A stretch of 64,000 nucleotides of DNA from Bartonella vinsonii subsp. berkhoffii ATCC 51672. Its GTDB lineage: Bacteria > Pseudomonadota > Alphaproteobacteria > Rhizobiales > Rhizobiaceae. Of the stretch, positions 55,623-64,000 are shown one piece after another. The stretch is taken from contig NZ_CADEAK010000005.1 in the NCBI RefSeq assembly GCF_902825225.1, positions 62,001 to 126,000 of the forward strand, in the 5' to 3' direction. The notes below the pieces were generated by a model that did no database searches, was not told the DNA's origin, and saw only the letters and a program-made list of their open reading frames with translations. The position numbers were made by a program, and so were the translations under genes. Every line of letters starts with the position of its first letter. Positions within the stretch are counted from its first letter, which is position 1.

Positions 55623-56879
55623 ATGAAAAAAACAGAAACTAAAACTTTCTCCTTTCTTAAAAAATCGATAAATCAGAAAACTCTTATCATAGGTTTAGCC
55701 GCTCTTCTTTCTGCTTTTTTAATGTTTTTTACATCATTTTTACAGGCAGATAGTGGTTTTAAACATTGGATTAAAGAATTTAAAAAAACAGCTCTCGCTC
55801 ACAATATTTCACCTTCTACGTTTGACATGGCTTTTAAAACCGTCAAGGCAATTGATCCAGAAGTTTTAGAAAAAGCTGAATACCAGCCAGAATTTATCGA
55901 TCATCCATGGAACTATTTTGATAATCGTGTTCACGATATTGCAATTTCGGAAGGACAACACCAAGCAAAAAAATGGAAAAACTGGCTTCTTCAAATTGAA
56001 AAACGTTTTGCTGTAGACCATAATATCCTCTTAGCTATTTGGTCAATGGAAAGCAATTATGGAAAAATTTTAGCAAATAAAGGTGTGATGCGTGATACCA
56101 TTCGCTCACTTGCAACCCTAGCCTATGCTGATCAAAAACGTGCAAAATACGCATACACACAACTCATTGCTGCCATGAAAATTCTCCAACTTGGAGAAAT
56201 TACACGCGCACAACTTATTGGATCTTGGGCTGGTGCAATGGGACATACGCAATTTATTCCCAGCAGTTATCTCACTTATGCCATTGACATGGATGGGGAT
56301 GGACGGTGTGATATTTGGACCTCTGTTCCAGATGCTCTTGCAACTGCTGCTAATCTTCTCCACATGAATGGTTGGAAACCTAACCTCCTTTGGGGAGTAG
56401 AAGTTAAATTGCCAAAAGAAAAAAATCTCCCTGAGGATTGGCATTCCTTTGAAGAATGGGCAAAGCTAGGTGTAAAACAGGCAAATGGACAGCCTTTGCC
56501 TTCATCATCTGAACAAGCAATATTGAAATATCCAGATGGACCTCAAGGACCTATATTCTTAGTCACAAAAAATTTCTTTGTTCTTAAACGATACAATAAT
56601 GCAGATCGCTATGCTCTTGCTGTTGCCCTTCTCGCAAACCGTATTGCTGGACATCCTAAATTGGTTCAAGATTGGCAACGCCCCTTTCCGTCCCTTACTT
56701 TCCATGAGCGTAAAGAACTGCAATCTCGCTTAAAGGCACTTGGCTATTATAAAGGAGAAGTTGATGGCAAAATCGGTAAAGTCTCTCGAAAAGCACTTAA
56801 AGCTTTTCAGCTCCGCTATGGTTTAGAGGCAAATGGATATCCAAGCCCTGCAGTTCTTTCTGTTCTGCGAAAACAATAA
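55623..56879 (+). CDS. Lytic murein transglycosylase, MltB family
   Basis: The 418-residue protein has an N-terminal membrane segment (about 22-42, probably an uncleaved anchor or signal peptide ending near LQADS) and no lipobox Cys. The SLT_2 domain (about 45-340) has the catalytic Glu in IWSMESNYG and the GSWAGAMGHTQFIPSSY block. A C-terminal peptidoglycan-binding domain follows (about 350-418, LQSRLKALGYYKGEVDGKIG). It cleaves glycan strands to 1,6-anhydro ends in the periplasm. A DUF459 gene follows 15 bases on, probably in the same transcript. Confidence 0.92.
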   Translation: MKKTETKTFSFLKKSINQKTLIIGLAALLSAFLMFFTSFLQADSGFKHWIKEFKKTALAHNISPSTFDMAFKTVKAIDPEVLEKAEYQPEFIDHPWNYFDNRVHDIAISEGQHQAKKWKNWLLQIEKRFAVDHNILLAIWSMESNYGKILANKGVMRDTIRSLATLAYADQKRAKYAYTQLIAAMKILQLGEITRAQLIGSWAGAMGHTQFIPSSYLTYAIDMDGDGRCDIWTSVPDALATAANLLHMNGWKPNLLWGVEVKLPKEKNLPEDWHSFEEWAKLGVKQANGQPLPSSSEQAILKYPDGPQGPIFLVTKNFFVLKRYNNADRYALAVALLANRIAGHPKLVQDWQRPFPSLTFHERKELQSRLKALGYYKGEVDGKIGKVSRKALKAFQLRYGLEANGYPSPAVLSVLRKQ

Positions 56880-56894
56880 TCTGGAGTAAAGTGT

Positions 56895-57962
56895 TTGTCT
56901 TATTTCCGCTCAATACACTTCATCTTCCTGTTTTTTTCTCTCTTGGCTGTAAGCGTTATACAACCTTCTTCAAGCAAAGCGACGAACTTTTTTAAATGGT
57001 TGTTAGAACATAACAAACAAGAAAAAATACAACAAAAACCGCAAATTATAGAACAAAAAATATACCAACCAAAGAAAAAAGCTGTCATACAAAAACCCGT
57101 ACAAACATCGAAAAATACAAACGCAAAACGTATTCTTGTCCTAGGAGATTTTGTAGCTTCTACTGTTGCCAATGAACTCAAAAAACTTTTTACTGGTGAT
57201 ACCGATATTATCATCATAAACAATGCAGTACCATCTTCTGGCTTAGTCCGGACTGAGCACACTTCTTGGAAAAATAGTATTCCTAAACTCATCGATAAAA
57301 ATAAACCTGATGCCATTGTTATGATAATAGGCGCAAATGATAACCAACCAATCGCAAACTCTCATGGCGTATTCAGTCCTCTCCAACCAGAATGGATGAA
57401 TATCTATAGACAAAGAATTATTGAAATTACTGAAAGCCTGCATAACTCTGGAAAACCGTGGATATGGATAGGACAACCTGCTTTTAGAAATGATAATTTA
57501 ACACAAAAAATGCAAACCCTTAATGAGCTTTATAAAAATGCAACAGAAGCCGCAGGAGGATATTTTGTTAATATTTGGGATGGTTTTATTAATGCACAAG
57601 GTCAATTTTCTTTTTCAGGTTATGATATCAATGGGAAAATAACCAGACTTCGCACCAACGATGGCATTCATTTTACTTTTGAAGGAAAGCGAAAACTTGT
57701 CTCTTATTTAAGAAAACCATTAGAAACTATTTTAAATCTTTCTGTCCGTTCTCATGAAGACACACACCTTACCAACGCAAATACTCTACAACCTGTACAA
57801 GACTTACACAATATTGAACGCCAACCCGCAATGAGCCTCGATGACATCGCACAACAAAATACCGGCTTACTCAACAAAATAGATCAAAGCTTCATTAAAA
57901 AATTATGGATTCCGCTCAATGGTTATCAAAAAGACCGAGCTGATAATTTTTCTTTTCCCTGA
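56895..57962 (+). CDS. DUF459/SGNH-hydrolase-like exported protein
   Basis: The 355-residue protein starts at TTG 56895 behind GGAG (56883-56886). It has a signal peptide (hydrophobic about 9-24) and a basic, Gln/Lys-rich linker (about 38-75). The SGNH-like domain (about 77-285) shows VLGDFVAS in place of the GDS block, MIIGANDNQ (block III) and NDGIHFTFEG (Asp-His block V). The usual catalytic Ser of block I is replaced by Phe, as I recall for rhizobial DUF459 proteins, so activity is doubtful or uses Ser a few residues on. Pairing with a transglycosylase suggests a role at the cell wall. Confidence 0.8.
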   Translation: MSYFRSIHFIFLFFSLLAVSVIQPSSSKATNFFKWLLEHNKQEKIQQKPQIIEQKIYQPKKKAVIQKPVQTSKNTNAKRILVLGDFVASTVANELKKLFTGDTDIIIINNAVPSSGLVRTEHTSWKNSIPKLIDKNKPDAIVMIIGANDNQPIANSHGVFSPLQPEWMNIYRQRIIEITESLHNSGKPWIWIGQPAFRNDNLTQKMQTLNELYKNATEAAGGYFVNIWDGFINAQGQFSFSGYDINGKITRLRTNDGIHFTFEGKRKLVSYLRKPLETILNLSVRSHEDTHLTNANTLQPVQDLHNIERQPAMSLDDIAQQNTGLLNKIDQSFIKKLWIPLNGYQKDRADNFSFP

Positions 57963-58069
57963 TGTCTTTTCAAACACAGAGTCTTCATTTGTTTCATAAA
58001 TTAAAAACTCATAAAAAGCCTTTGTTCATAAGTCGTGATAAGGTGGAAATTGCATAAATCTCAACCGCA

Positions 58070-58106
58070 GAAAAAACTATAACAACGGTATGGCGCACAC
58101 CATACC
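58070..58106 (-). terminator. Terminator after the M3 oligopeptidase gene
   Basis: On the minus strand GGTATGG (58106-58100) pairs with CCATACC (58093-58087) around a 6-base loop, followed by a U-rich tail ending in six T (58075-58070). Confidence 0.6.
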
Positions 58107-58118
58107 ATTGTCCCTTAA

Positions 58119-60143
58119 TTACAGTCCACGCTTTTTCATCATTGCTTCTGGTGAAGGCAAACGCCCACGAAAAGCTTTATAAAGCTCTTCTGGATCGCGG
58201 CTGCCTCCAGCGGAATAAATAAAACATTTTAAACGATTAGCAAGCTCTGAATTAAAAACATCGCCTATTTCTTCAAAAGCCTGAAAAGCATCAGCATCAA
58301 GTACTTCTGACCACATATACGAATAGTAACCAGCAGCATAACCATCTCCTGAAAATATATGTGCAAAATGTGGAGGACGATGCCGCATGATAATGGTGTT
58401 GGGCATTTGCAACTTTTCTAATTCTTGGTGCTCAAAAAGTGCTGAATCCGTTATCGTTTCTCCCTGATGAAAAGCCATATCGACTAGAGCAGACGAGGTG
58501 AATTCAACCGCAGAAAAACCAGCATTAAATGTTTGTGACGATATCACTTTATCCATCAATGCTTGTGGCATAGGAAGCCCTGTTTTTGTATGCGTAGCAT
58601 AAGATTTTAAAACCTCTGGTACAGTTAACCAATGTTCGTAAAGTTGAGAAGGAAGTTCAACGAAATCACGCGAAACCGATGTTCCTGCAACAGAAGGCCA
58701 TGTTACATCAGAAAGCAAACCGTGTAATGCATGGCCAAATTCATGGAAAAGCGTATGCGCATCATCAAGTGATAAAAGCGCAACCTCCCCTTTTGGTGGC
58801 TTAGCAAAATTACAAACATTGTAGATAATAGGCTTCTGTCCACCATTCAATTTATGTTGCGATTGTAAACTACTCATCCACGCACCAGAACGTTTTGAAG
58901 GACGTGCAAAATAATCTCCGATAAAATACCCAAGCAAACTTCCATCGGATTTTTTTACTTCCCACAAACGTGCATCAGGATGCCAAAGTGTCACAGTGCT
59001 TTTTTCTTCAAATGTAATGCCAAAGAGTTTTTCTGCTACACCAAAAGCCGCCTCAATCATGCGGTCAAGCTGAAAATAATATTTAATTTCAGATCCATCG
59101 AAAGAAAATTTTTCAGTGCGAAGCTTTTCAGCGTAATAACGCCAATCCCAAGCTTCTAAAGTTTCATTGTTTCCCTGATTGTGTGCAAAATTTTGCAATT
59201 CAATCTGCTCACTCAAAGCCTTAGCTCTTGCCTGTTCCCATACAGGTGTAAGCAAATTCATAACCGCATCAACAGTTTTAGCCATGGTATTATCAAGTTT
59301 TAAATCTGCAAAGGATTTATATCCTAGCAATTTAGCCTTCTCATCACGAAACGCAACAATCTCTATAATAATCGATCGATTATCATTCTCGTTACCATTT
59401 TCACCACGTTTGGACCAAGCTTGAAATGCGACTTCACGTAAATCACGGCGATGAGAAAATTTCAAAAAAGGATCAATAATCGAACGTGCCAATGTTAATG
59501 CATAGGCACCCTCATGCCCTCTTTCGCGCGCAATTTCCTTCATTGAAGCAATAAGATCATCAGGCAAACCAGACAAATCTGTTTTTTCTAACAATAAAAT
59601 CCATTCAGCTTCATCTCTTAAGACATGCTGGCCAAAAGTAGCATTTAAAAAAGCAAGCTTCTCATTAATTTCTACAAGTCGTTTTTTACCGTCTTCATCA
59701 AGTTTTGCACCATTACAAACGAACTTTTTCCACCACAATTCAAGTACACGTTCTGTCTCACTATCATACATACCTTGCTGCGACTGTTTATAAAGCAGAT
59801 CTATTTTCGCAAATATCCGTGCATCCATCATAATTTTTGAAGAATAATGAGAAAGTTTTACAACAAATTCTTGTTCTAACTGCTGAATCAATGGATTACT
59901 ATGCGCACCTGAACGCAAGAAAAATATTGAACATATACGATCAAGCGCTTTGCCAAAAAGCTCAAAAGGTTGCAAAAAATTTTCAAGCGTTGGTGGTTCT
60001 TGCACCATTGCAATGCTCTCGAGCTCTTCTTCCGCTTCTTGAAGAGCTTGTTCAAAGGCGGGTTTAAAATCCTCATCACTTATTAAAGAAAAATCAGGAA
60101 GTCCTGAAAATCCTCTCCAGACCAGCACTGCTGCTTTTGTCAT
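58119..60143 (-). CDS. M3 family oligopeptidase (Dcp/OpdA type)
   Basis: The 674-residue zinc metallopeptidase degrades short peptides in the cytosol. The zinc motif HEFGHALH is at about residue 467, followed by the downstream SRDFVELPSQ Glu block and the FSGDGYAAGYYSYMWSEVLDADAF block. Together these are the M3A signature. No signal peptide is present. The frame begins at 60161 but the second ATG at 60143 (MTKAAVLVW) resembles the family start. Dipeptidyl carboxypeptidase and oligopeptidase A cannot be separated by eye. Confidence 0.92.
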   Translation of the reverse strand: MTKAAVLVWRGFSGLPDFSLISDEDFKPAFEQALQEAEEELESIAMVQEPPTLENFLQPFELFGKALDRICSIFFLRSGAHSNPLIQQLEQEFVVKLSHYSSKIMMDARIFAKIDLLYKQSQQGMYDSETERVLELWWKKFVCNGAKLDEDGKKRLVEINEKLAFLNATFGQHVLRDEAEWILLLEKTDLSGLPDDLIASMKEIARERGHEGAYALTLARSIIDPFLKFSHRRDLREVAFQAWSKRGENGNENDNRSIIIEIVAFRDEKAKLLGYKSFADLKLDNTMAKTVDAVMNLLTPVWEQARAKALSEQIELQNFAHNQGNNETLEAWDWRYYAEKLRTEKFSFDGSEIKYYFQLDRMIEAAFGVAEKLFGITFEEKSTVTLWHPDARLWEVKKSDGSLLGYFIGDYFARPSKRSGAWMSSLQSQHKLNGGQKPIIYNVCNFAKPPKGEVALLSLDDAHTLFHEFGHALHGLLSDVTWPSVAGTSVSRDFVELPSQLYEHWLTVPEVLKSYATHTKTGLPMPQALMDKVISSQTFNAGFSAVEFTSSALVDMAFHQGETITDSALFEHQELEKLQMPNTIIMRHRPPHFAHIFSGDGYAAGYYSYMWSEVLDADAFQAFEEIGDVFNSELANRLKCFIYSAGGSRDPEELYKAFRGRLPSPEAMMKKRGL

Positions 60144-60495
60144 AATACTCTCTATCTCCATTATAAATTTAATGTATAATCATTACCTTTACGACACAAA
60201 TTGATAATATACTAAAACTATTTAGTGAATTTCAAAAATACCTTTCAAACCTCTCTCTTAAGAGTAGAAATAAAAAATATTTTTATCATGAGGAGATAAA
60301 CAAAAATGAGAAGCTCTATATGTCCGATTAATGAAATTGTTTATAACCTGCAATCTATCCTTGACTTTATTGCAAATATTAACAATTGGAGAAGTGCAAT
60401 CGGGGAGGACTTTTTTAAATCTTCCATAACTTTTGTTTTATCCTAATTCATAATTTGAATTTATAATTCTCCAATCCTTCGGAAGGTGCTTTATT
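60144..60495. other. Divergent intergenic region before mgtE
   Basis: Contains a possible short ORF (60306-60446, listed separately) and the mgtE ribosome-binding region (CGGAAGG at about 60479-60485). No recognisable Mg2+ riboswitch was seen. Confidence 0.45.
60306..60446 (+). CDS. Possible 46-aa hypothetical protein
   Basis: The ATG at 60306 has AGGAG 10 bases upstream (60291-60295), and the frame runs 46 codons to TAA at 60444-60446. The product (MRSSICPINEIVYNLQ...) is mixed in composition, has no membrane segment and no recognised family. It could be a real small gene upstream of mgtE or chance. Confidence 0.25.
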   Translation: MRSSICPINEIVYNLQSILDFIANINNWRSAIGEDFFKSSITFVLS

Positions 60496-61872
60496 ATGAC
60501 TGAAATTAAAACGACCTTCGACTTCAAAAATTCTTCTCCTGAAGTTCTCGCAGAAGAATTAAAAAATCACCATTTTGCTGACTCGATTGATATCATCAAT
60601 GATCTCGATATCATGGAACGTGTAGCTGTTCTTAGTCTTTTACCTCTTGATTATGCCATTGAACTGTTTGATAAACCAGAACTTGAGCAACCAGCCGCTA
60701 TTCTTGAACTTCTCCCTGTAAATCGTTCCGTTGAAATTCTTGATGGCATGTCTGCTGACGCTGCCGCTGATGTTTTTCAGGAAATGGATGAAAAAACCCG
60801 CAAACAGCTTTATGCATTGCTCAAGCCTTTAACACGGGCTGAACTGAAAAAACTTACGAGTTACCCTGATCATACAGCGGGTGCACTTATGACAACAGAG
60901 TTTATAGCTGTCCCCGCAAACTGGACCGTAAAAAAAACTTTGAATCACATTCGTGAAGTTGAGCGAACACGGGAAACAGTTTATACAAGCTATGTTATTG
61001 ACCCCAAAACAGGTACTCTTCTTAAAGCTGTTTCATTGCGTAACCTTATCCTTGCCTCTCCTGATGATCAAATTCTCAACGTCTCTACACATGACACACC
61101 CATTACAATATCTCCCTTTACACATCATGAGGATATCGCTCGTCTTTTTCGGCGCCATGATCTTCTCTCTGTACCGGTTATTGATGATAGTCATCATGTC
61201 ATTGGTATTGTGACAGTCGATGACGTGCTTGATACAATGGTTGATGAAATGAGTGAAGATGCTTATAAATTTGGAGGTATGGAAGCTCTTGATAAGCCTT
61301 ATATGCAGATCAACTTTCTAGGGATGATGAAAAAACGCGGCGGTTGGCTCGCATTACTTTTTCTTGGTGAAATGCTCACAGCAAGCGCTATGCAATATTT
61401 TGAAACAGAACTTGAAAAAGTTATCACTCTCACACTCTTTATTCCTCTTATCATGAGTTCGGGAGGAAATTCTGGTTCGCAAGCAACATCGCTTATTATT
61501 CGCGCTTTAGCTTTACGTGAACTCACACTTAAAGATTGGTGGAAAATTATCCTTCGTGAAATTCCAGCAGGAATATCCCTTGGTCTTTTACTCGGAGTTA
61601 TTGGAATGATGCGTATTGCTCTTTGGCAAGAACTCGGTATTTATAATTATGGTGAATATTGGATTTTTATTGCCATAACAGTAGGGGCAGCTTTAGTTGG
61701 AATTGTCACTTTTGGTTCTTTATCCGGCTCCATGCTTCCCTTTATCCTTAAACGTTTTGGATTTGATCCAGCAAGTGCTTCCGCTCCTCTTGTCGCAACT
61801 TTAGTCGATGTTATGGGAATCGTGATCTATTTTTCTGTTGCATCCCTTATTCTTTCTGGAACGCTCCTCTAA
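60496..61872 (+). CDS. mgtE: Magnesium transporter MgtE
   Basis: MgtE (458 residues) is a Mg2+ channel of the inner membrane. The N-terminal superhelical domain (about 10-130) has DMERVAVLSLLP and DAAADVFQEMDE. Tandem CBS domains follow (about 135-255), the first beginning at DHTAGALMTTEF. A C-terminal membrane domain (about 285-458) has five hydrophobic segments, with PLIMSSGGNSGSQATSLIIRALA marking the pore region. The cytosolic domains act as Mg2+ sensor gates. It stands alone. Confidence 0.95.
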   Translation: MTEIKTTFDFKNSSPEVLAEELKNHHFADSIDIINDLDIMERVAVLSLLPLDYAIELFDKPELEQPAAILELLPVNRSVEILDGMSADAAADVFQEMDEKTRKQLYALLKPLTRAELKKLTSYPDHTAGALMTTEFIAVPANWTVKKTLNHIREVERTRETVYTSYVIDPKTGTLLKAVSLRNLILASPDDQILNVSTHDTPITISPFTHHEDIARLFRRHDLLSVPVIDDSHHVIGIVTVDDVLDTMVDEMSEDAYKFGGMEALDKPYMQINFLGMMKKRGGWLALLFLGEMLTASAMQYFETELEKVITLTLFIPLIMSSGGNSGSQATSLIIRALALRELTLKDWWKIILREIPAGISLGLLLGVIGMMRIALWQELGIYNYGEYWIFIAITVGAALVGIVTFGSLSGSMLPFILKRFGFDPASASAPLVATLVDVMGIVIYFSVASLILSGTLL

Positions 61873-62815
61873 CATGAGAAACAAAAACACATCTCAGGCA
61901 ACTTAAAATTTCTGCTCTGTAGACATCACTATGCAACATAATGCGTTTTTTAACATAAATAACATTACACATTTTTAAATAAAATTTCTTTAGTATTATC
62001 ATAGTTCATTATTTAAAATGTTCTTATTATGAATAGGCAAAAAAGAGATTAGCATATCTATAAAAGCAGTTTTAGAAAAAGTTTCATAGTCGTTGAATGC
62101 ATTGTTTAAGTATGAGAGCAAATACAACGTAAGAAGAGATAAATATCAGCAAACCCCATCACTCTATTTGCCAGATTCCAATATTACACTTACTTTTGCA
62201 TTCAGAATGGTTCTTGATGAAGCCTCTCTCGTCTTTTCTCAAACGAATTTTATTACACATCAATCTCTCTTGTCACTTGCAAAGAAGTGATTTCTTCTGC
62301 TTCATAACAAAAGGGGCATAAATGAGAAACTCTTCTTTGTATTTAGCACTCTCACTTCAATAGTGGAAATGATAACTTTATGATTATAAAATTGATATCA
62401 TGAAACACGGGATTCATTAAATTTTGATGTTAATTTACAGGCAATCATTAAGAGAGAAATTTTGTTATAAACGAGCAAATTACATTCTTTGTTTTCTTAC
62501 AAACCTCATATGAAATACTCCCACATTCAAAAAAAATGGGAATTTTTCTCAAGCCAACAGAATATCAAAAGCCTTTTATACAAAGGCGCAAATCCTAAAA
62601 AAAGGTCAAAAAAATCAAGAATAACGCTTCAAAAAATGTAATGGAAACAATAATCGTGAAGTTCCTTATTTCTGAGAAACAGTAATTGATTTAATTATTT
62701 TCTCCCCCCTTCCAAAATTATAAAAAAACATGTAAAAGATTTTGTAATAGTTAAGGTAAGGAACGCAAAGGCGTTGCTTCAAATGAAATTTCATTAAACG
62801 AAAAGAAGAAAATTT
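61873..62815. other. Long intergenic region before typA, holding relic C
   Basis: About 940 AT-rich bases without a supported gene. A third integrase relic lies at 62120-62225, listed separately, and its upstream DNA extends to about 62360. The 65-codon plus-strand frame at 62093-62290 is antisense to this relic. Nothing else is recognised. Confidence 0.5.
62120..62225 (-). pseudogene. Relic C: fragment of a tyrosine-integrase N-terminal domain
   Basis: On the minus strand the frame reads LNAKVSVILESGK, stop, SDGVC, stop, YL. Aligned to relic A (FNARVVATLGAGKYNDGAS) the positions N-A-R/K-V, L, G-K and D-G agree without gaps. At base level, 10 of 10 and then 16 of 23 bases agree over 62165-62202 without a gap, apart from a five-base patch. 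The DNA upstream to about 62360 also resembles the relic A upstream region (TTTTATTACACAT, TGCAAAGAAGTGATTT, AAATGAGA...CTCTCA). The evidence is weaker than for relics A and B. Confidence 0.45.
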
Positions 62816-64000
62816 ATGCAATTGCGCAATATCGCCATCATTGCCCACGTTGATCATGGCAAAACAACACTCGTAGACGAGCTTCTCAAACAATCAGGGA
62901 ACTTTCGCGATAACCAACGTACCAGTGAGCGTATGATGGATTCAAACGACATTGAAAAAGAACGCGGAATTACAATTCTAGCAAAAGTAACGTCCGTGGT
63001 TTGGAAAAATACCCGAATTAACATTGTTGATACACCGGGTCACGCTGACTTTGGTGGAGAAGTTGAACGTATTTTGAACATGGTTGACGGAGCCATTGTG
63101 CTTGTTGATGCCGCTGAAGGCCCAATGCCGCAAACCAAATTCGTTGTTGGAAAAGCATTGAAAGTGGGTTTACGTCCCATTGTTGCTATTAATAAAATTG
63201 ACCGTGCTGATGAACGCGCTGATGAAGTTATCAATGAGGTTTTTGACCTTTTTGCTGTTCTTGATGCAACCGATGAACAACTTGATTTTCCCATTCTCTA
63301 TGGATCAGGCCGTAACGGATGGATGGCTGAAACCCCTGAAGGGCCAAAAGATCAAGGACTGAGCCCTTTGTTCGATCTTGTAACCCGCCATGTTCCTTCT
63401 CCTAGTGTAGCAGAGGGACCATTCCGTATGATTGGAACGATTCTTGAAGCAGATCCATTTCTTGGGCGGATTATTACAGGGCGTATTCATTCGGGTTCTA
63501 TAAAATCCAATCAAACTATCAAGGTTCTTGGACAGGATGGAAAGCTTTTAGAAACTGGGCGTATTTCGAAAATTTTGGCATTTCGTGGATTGGAGCGGCA
63601 ACCTATTGAAGAAAGTGTTGCCGGTGATATTGTAGCAATCGCGGGTCTACAAAAAGGCACCGTTGCTGATACTTTCTGTGATCCCACGGTCAATGAACCT
63701 CTCACCGCTCAACCAATTGATCCTCCCACTGTTACTATGAGCTTTCTTGTCAATGATAGCCCTCTTGCAGGAACGGAAGGTGATAAAGTAACAAGCCGTG
63801 TCATCCGTGATCGTTTGTTCAAAGAAGCAGAAGGCAATGTAGCTCTTAAAATTGAGGAATCGGCTGATAAGGATTCTTTCTATGTTTCAGGACGAGGAGA
63901 ATTGCAACTTGCAATCCTCATTGAAAATATGCGCCGTGAAGGATTTGAACTGAGTGTTTCTCGTCCACGGGTTGTTATACAAAAAGACGAAAATGGAACA
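62816..64000 (+). CDS. typA: Ribosome-associated GTPase TypA/BipA, N-terminal part (cut by window end)
   Basis: The first 395 codons of TypA, a translational GTPase of the EF-G group involved in ribosome assembly and stress adaptation. G1 [10 protein letters not shown] is near residue 10, the switch block [12 protein letters not shown] follows, then G3 [16 protein letters not shown]4 NKID and the beta-barrel domain II. EF-G-like domain III begins at about 310, with [19 protein letters not shown]. The start ATG (62816) follows an AAAGAAGA purine stretch. About 210 further residues should follow outside the window. Confidence 0.95.
   Translation, partial: MQLRNIAIIAHVDHGKTTLVDELLKQSGNFRDNQRTSERMMDSNDIEKERGITILAKVTSVVWKNTRINIVDTPGHADFGGEVERILNMVDGAIVLVDAAEGPMPQTKFVVGKALKVGLRPIVAINKIDRADERADEVINEVFDLFAVLDATDEQLDFPILYGSGRNGWMAETPEGPKDQGLSPLFDLVTRHVPSPSVAEGPFRMIGTILEADPFLGRIITGRIHSGSIKSNQTIKVLGQDGKLLETGRISKILAFRGLERQPIEESVAGDIVAIAGLQKGTVADTFCDPTVNEPLTAQPIDPPTVTMSFLVNDSPLAGTEGDKVTSRVIRDRLFKEAEGNVALKIEESADKDSFYVSGRGELQLAILIENMRREGFELSVSRPRVVIQKDENGT

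Noticed and set aside
62093-62290. 65-codon plus-strand frame
   Set aside because: It is antisense to integrase relic C and has no ribosome-binding site.

Overview
The window is a stretch of the chromosome of an AT-rich alphaproteobacterium of the order Rhizobiales. Protein similarity that I recognise by eye (Omp10 lipoprotein, Rhizobiales-style Fur/Mur, DUF459 protein, the metK-trmB-rimP-nusA-ylxR-infB-rbfA-truB-rpsO-pnp order), together with long eroded intergenic regions and gene relics, points to Bartonella. This assignment comes from memory of the families, not from a search.

Layout. 1-7988 is a translation/transcription cluster on the + strand: metK tail, trmB, then rimP, nusA, ylxR/L7Ae, infB, rbfA and truB. 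A leader terminator precedes rimP. A minus-strand MFS exporter (8414-10042) separates this from rpsO and pnp, each followed by a clear terminator. 13081-20718 carries an RsmC-like methyltransferase, hslVU (minus), an asparaginase, coaA, an M17 aminopeptidase and an NlpC/P60 hydrolase. 21056-23898 is a minus-strand run of parvulin PPIase, argJ and mutT, divergent from secA, fur/mur, prfA and prmC. 29579-33319 is the class Ib ribonucleotide reductase operon nrdHIEF (minus). It is divergent from a three-gene Zn/Mn-type ABC importer (34014-36579). Their shared 0.7-kb intergenic region holds an NrdR-box-like palindrome on the nrd promoter and two Zur-box-like palindromes on the importer promoter. 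37612-41837 is ugpBAEC for glycerol-3-phosphate uptake, with a GDPD phosphodiesterase (ugpQ-like) nearby on the other strand. 43500-48806 is guaA, an RsmB-type methyltransferase and guaB, with a 49-codon basic ORF behind an EcfG-type (GGAAC-N16-CGTT) promoter. 48954-55372 holds a PLD-family protein, a degenerate NtrC-like response regulator, omp10, kdsD and a galU pseudogene. 55623-61872 holds an MltB-type transglycosylase, a DUF459 protein, an M3 oligopeptidase and mgtE. The window ends inside typA/bipA.

The genes are mostly housekeeping. No CRISPR array, tRNA, rRNA, intact mobile element or obvious new multigene system is seen. The most informative features are between or inside broken genes: three diverged relics of the 5' end of one tyrosine-integrase (DUF4102) family with shared upstream DNA (about 41.9, 53.1 and 62.2 kb); a galU gene broken by three separate lesions; the putative general-stress small gene; and the double regulatory palindromes between nrdHIEF and the metal importer.

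Limits: starts were adjusted by eye using ribosome-binding sites and family N-termini. No alignment or database search was run.
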